From Lentisphaeria bacterium (GTDB lineage Bacteria > Verrucomicrobiota > Lentisphaeria > Victivallales > GWF2-50-93), in assembly GCA_020056205.1 (NCBI GenBank), contig JAGVIF010000406.1, positions 1 to 5,963 on the forward strand: a stretch of DNA of 5,963 nucleotides, in the 5' to 3' direction. The stretch's first letter is position 1. Each line of letters opens with the position of its first letter. Of the stretch, positions 5,951-5,963 are shown one piece after another. The notes beneath the pieces are model-generated. The model saw only the letters and a program-made list of their open reading frames with translations, did no database searches and was not told where the DNA came from. The translations under genes were made by a program, and so were the position numbers.

Positions 5951-5963
5951 AGATCGGAAGAGC
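5951..5963. other. Illumina TruSeq adapter remnant (artefact)
   Basis: The final 13 bases, AGATCGGAAGAGC, are identical to the common Illumina TruSeq adapter start. They sit exactly at the window end, as expected when untrimmed reads extend a contig. This is not genomic sequence. It also adds a few false codons ahead of the minus-strand gene that starts at 5945. Confidence 0.93.

Overview
This looks like the end of a metagenomic or draft contig from an uncultured Gram-negative bacterium. It carries four protein-coding genes and a repeat-rich non-coding left flank. A full-length DsbD with a Sec signal peptide implies a periplasm. A cytoplasmic FHA-kinase-like protein, a very charged unknown protein and degenerate hexamer repeats would fit the PVC group (Lentisphaerota, Planctomycetota and relatives). 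That placement is inferred from style, not from a marker gene, and is weak. The last 13 bases (5951-5963) match the Illumina TruSeq adapter, so genomic sequence should be trusted only up to about 5950.

Layout. Positions 1-448 hold no convincing gene. They contain two tracts of a degenerate NTCGGN hexamer, a perfect 19-bp inverted repeat (177-195 / 273-291) enclosing two smaller hairpins, a third hairpin with a related stem (301-320), and then a probable promoter and Shine-Dalgarno site for dsbD. dsbD (449-2173, +) encodes a three-domain thiol:disulfide interchange protein with all six redox cysteines. It converges on panC (2163-3008, -), pantothenate synthetase, and the two genes overlap tail to tail by 11 bp. 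One nucleotide upstream of panC's GTG start ends an FHA-domain protein with a degenerate kinase fold (about 3010-4395, -). Its catalytic-loop aspartate is serine, so it is probably a pseudokinase. A roughly 120-bp gap, with an extended -10 promoter and a weak hairpin, separates it from a fourth gene (4515-5945 and beyond, -). That gene encodes an unrecognised protein with a Lys/Glu heptad-repeat helix, and its 5' end runs into the contig edge.

How the genes relate. The pseudokinase and panC are very likely one transcript with coupled translation. This ties an FHA phospho-peptide reader to a coenzyme A biosynthesis gene, perhaps only by position. DsbD acts separately, moving electrons from cytoplasmic thioredoxin to periplasmic disulfide-handling proteins. 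No complete new defence or mobile system is visible. The points most worth following up are the degenerate kinase, the nested inverted-repeat element and the unrecognised coiled-coil protein.
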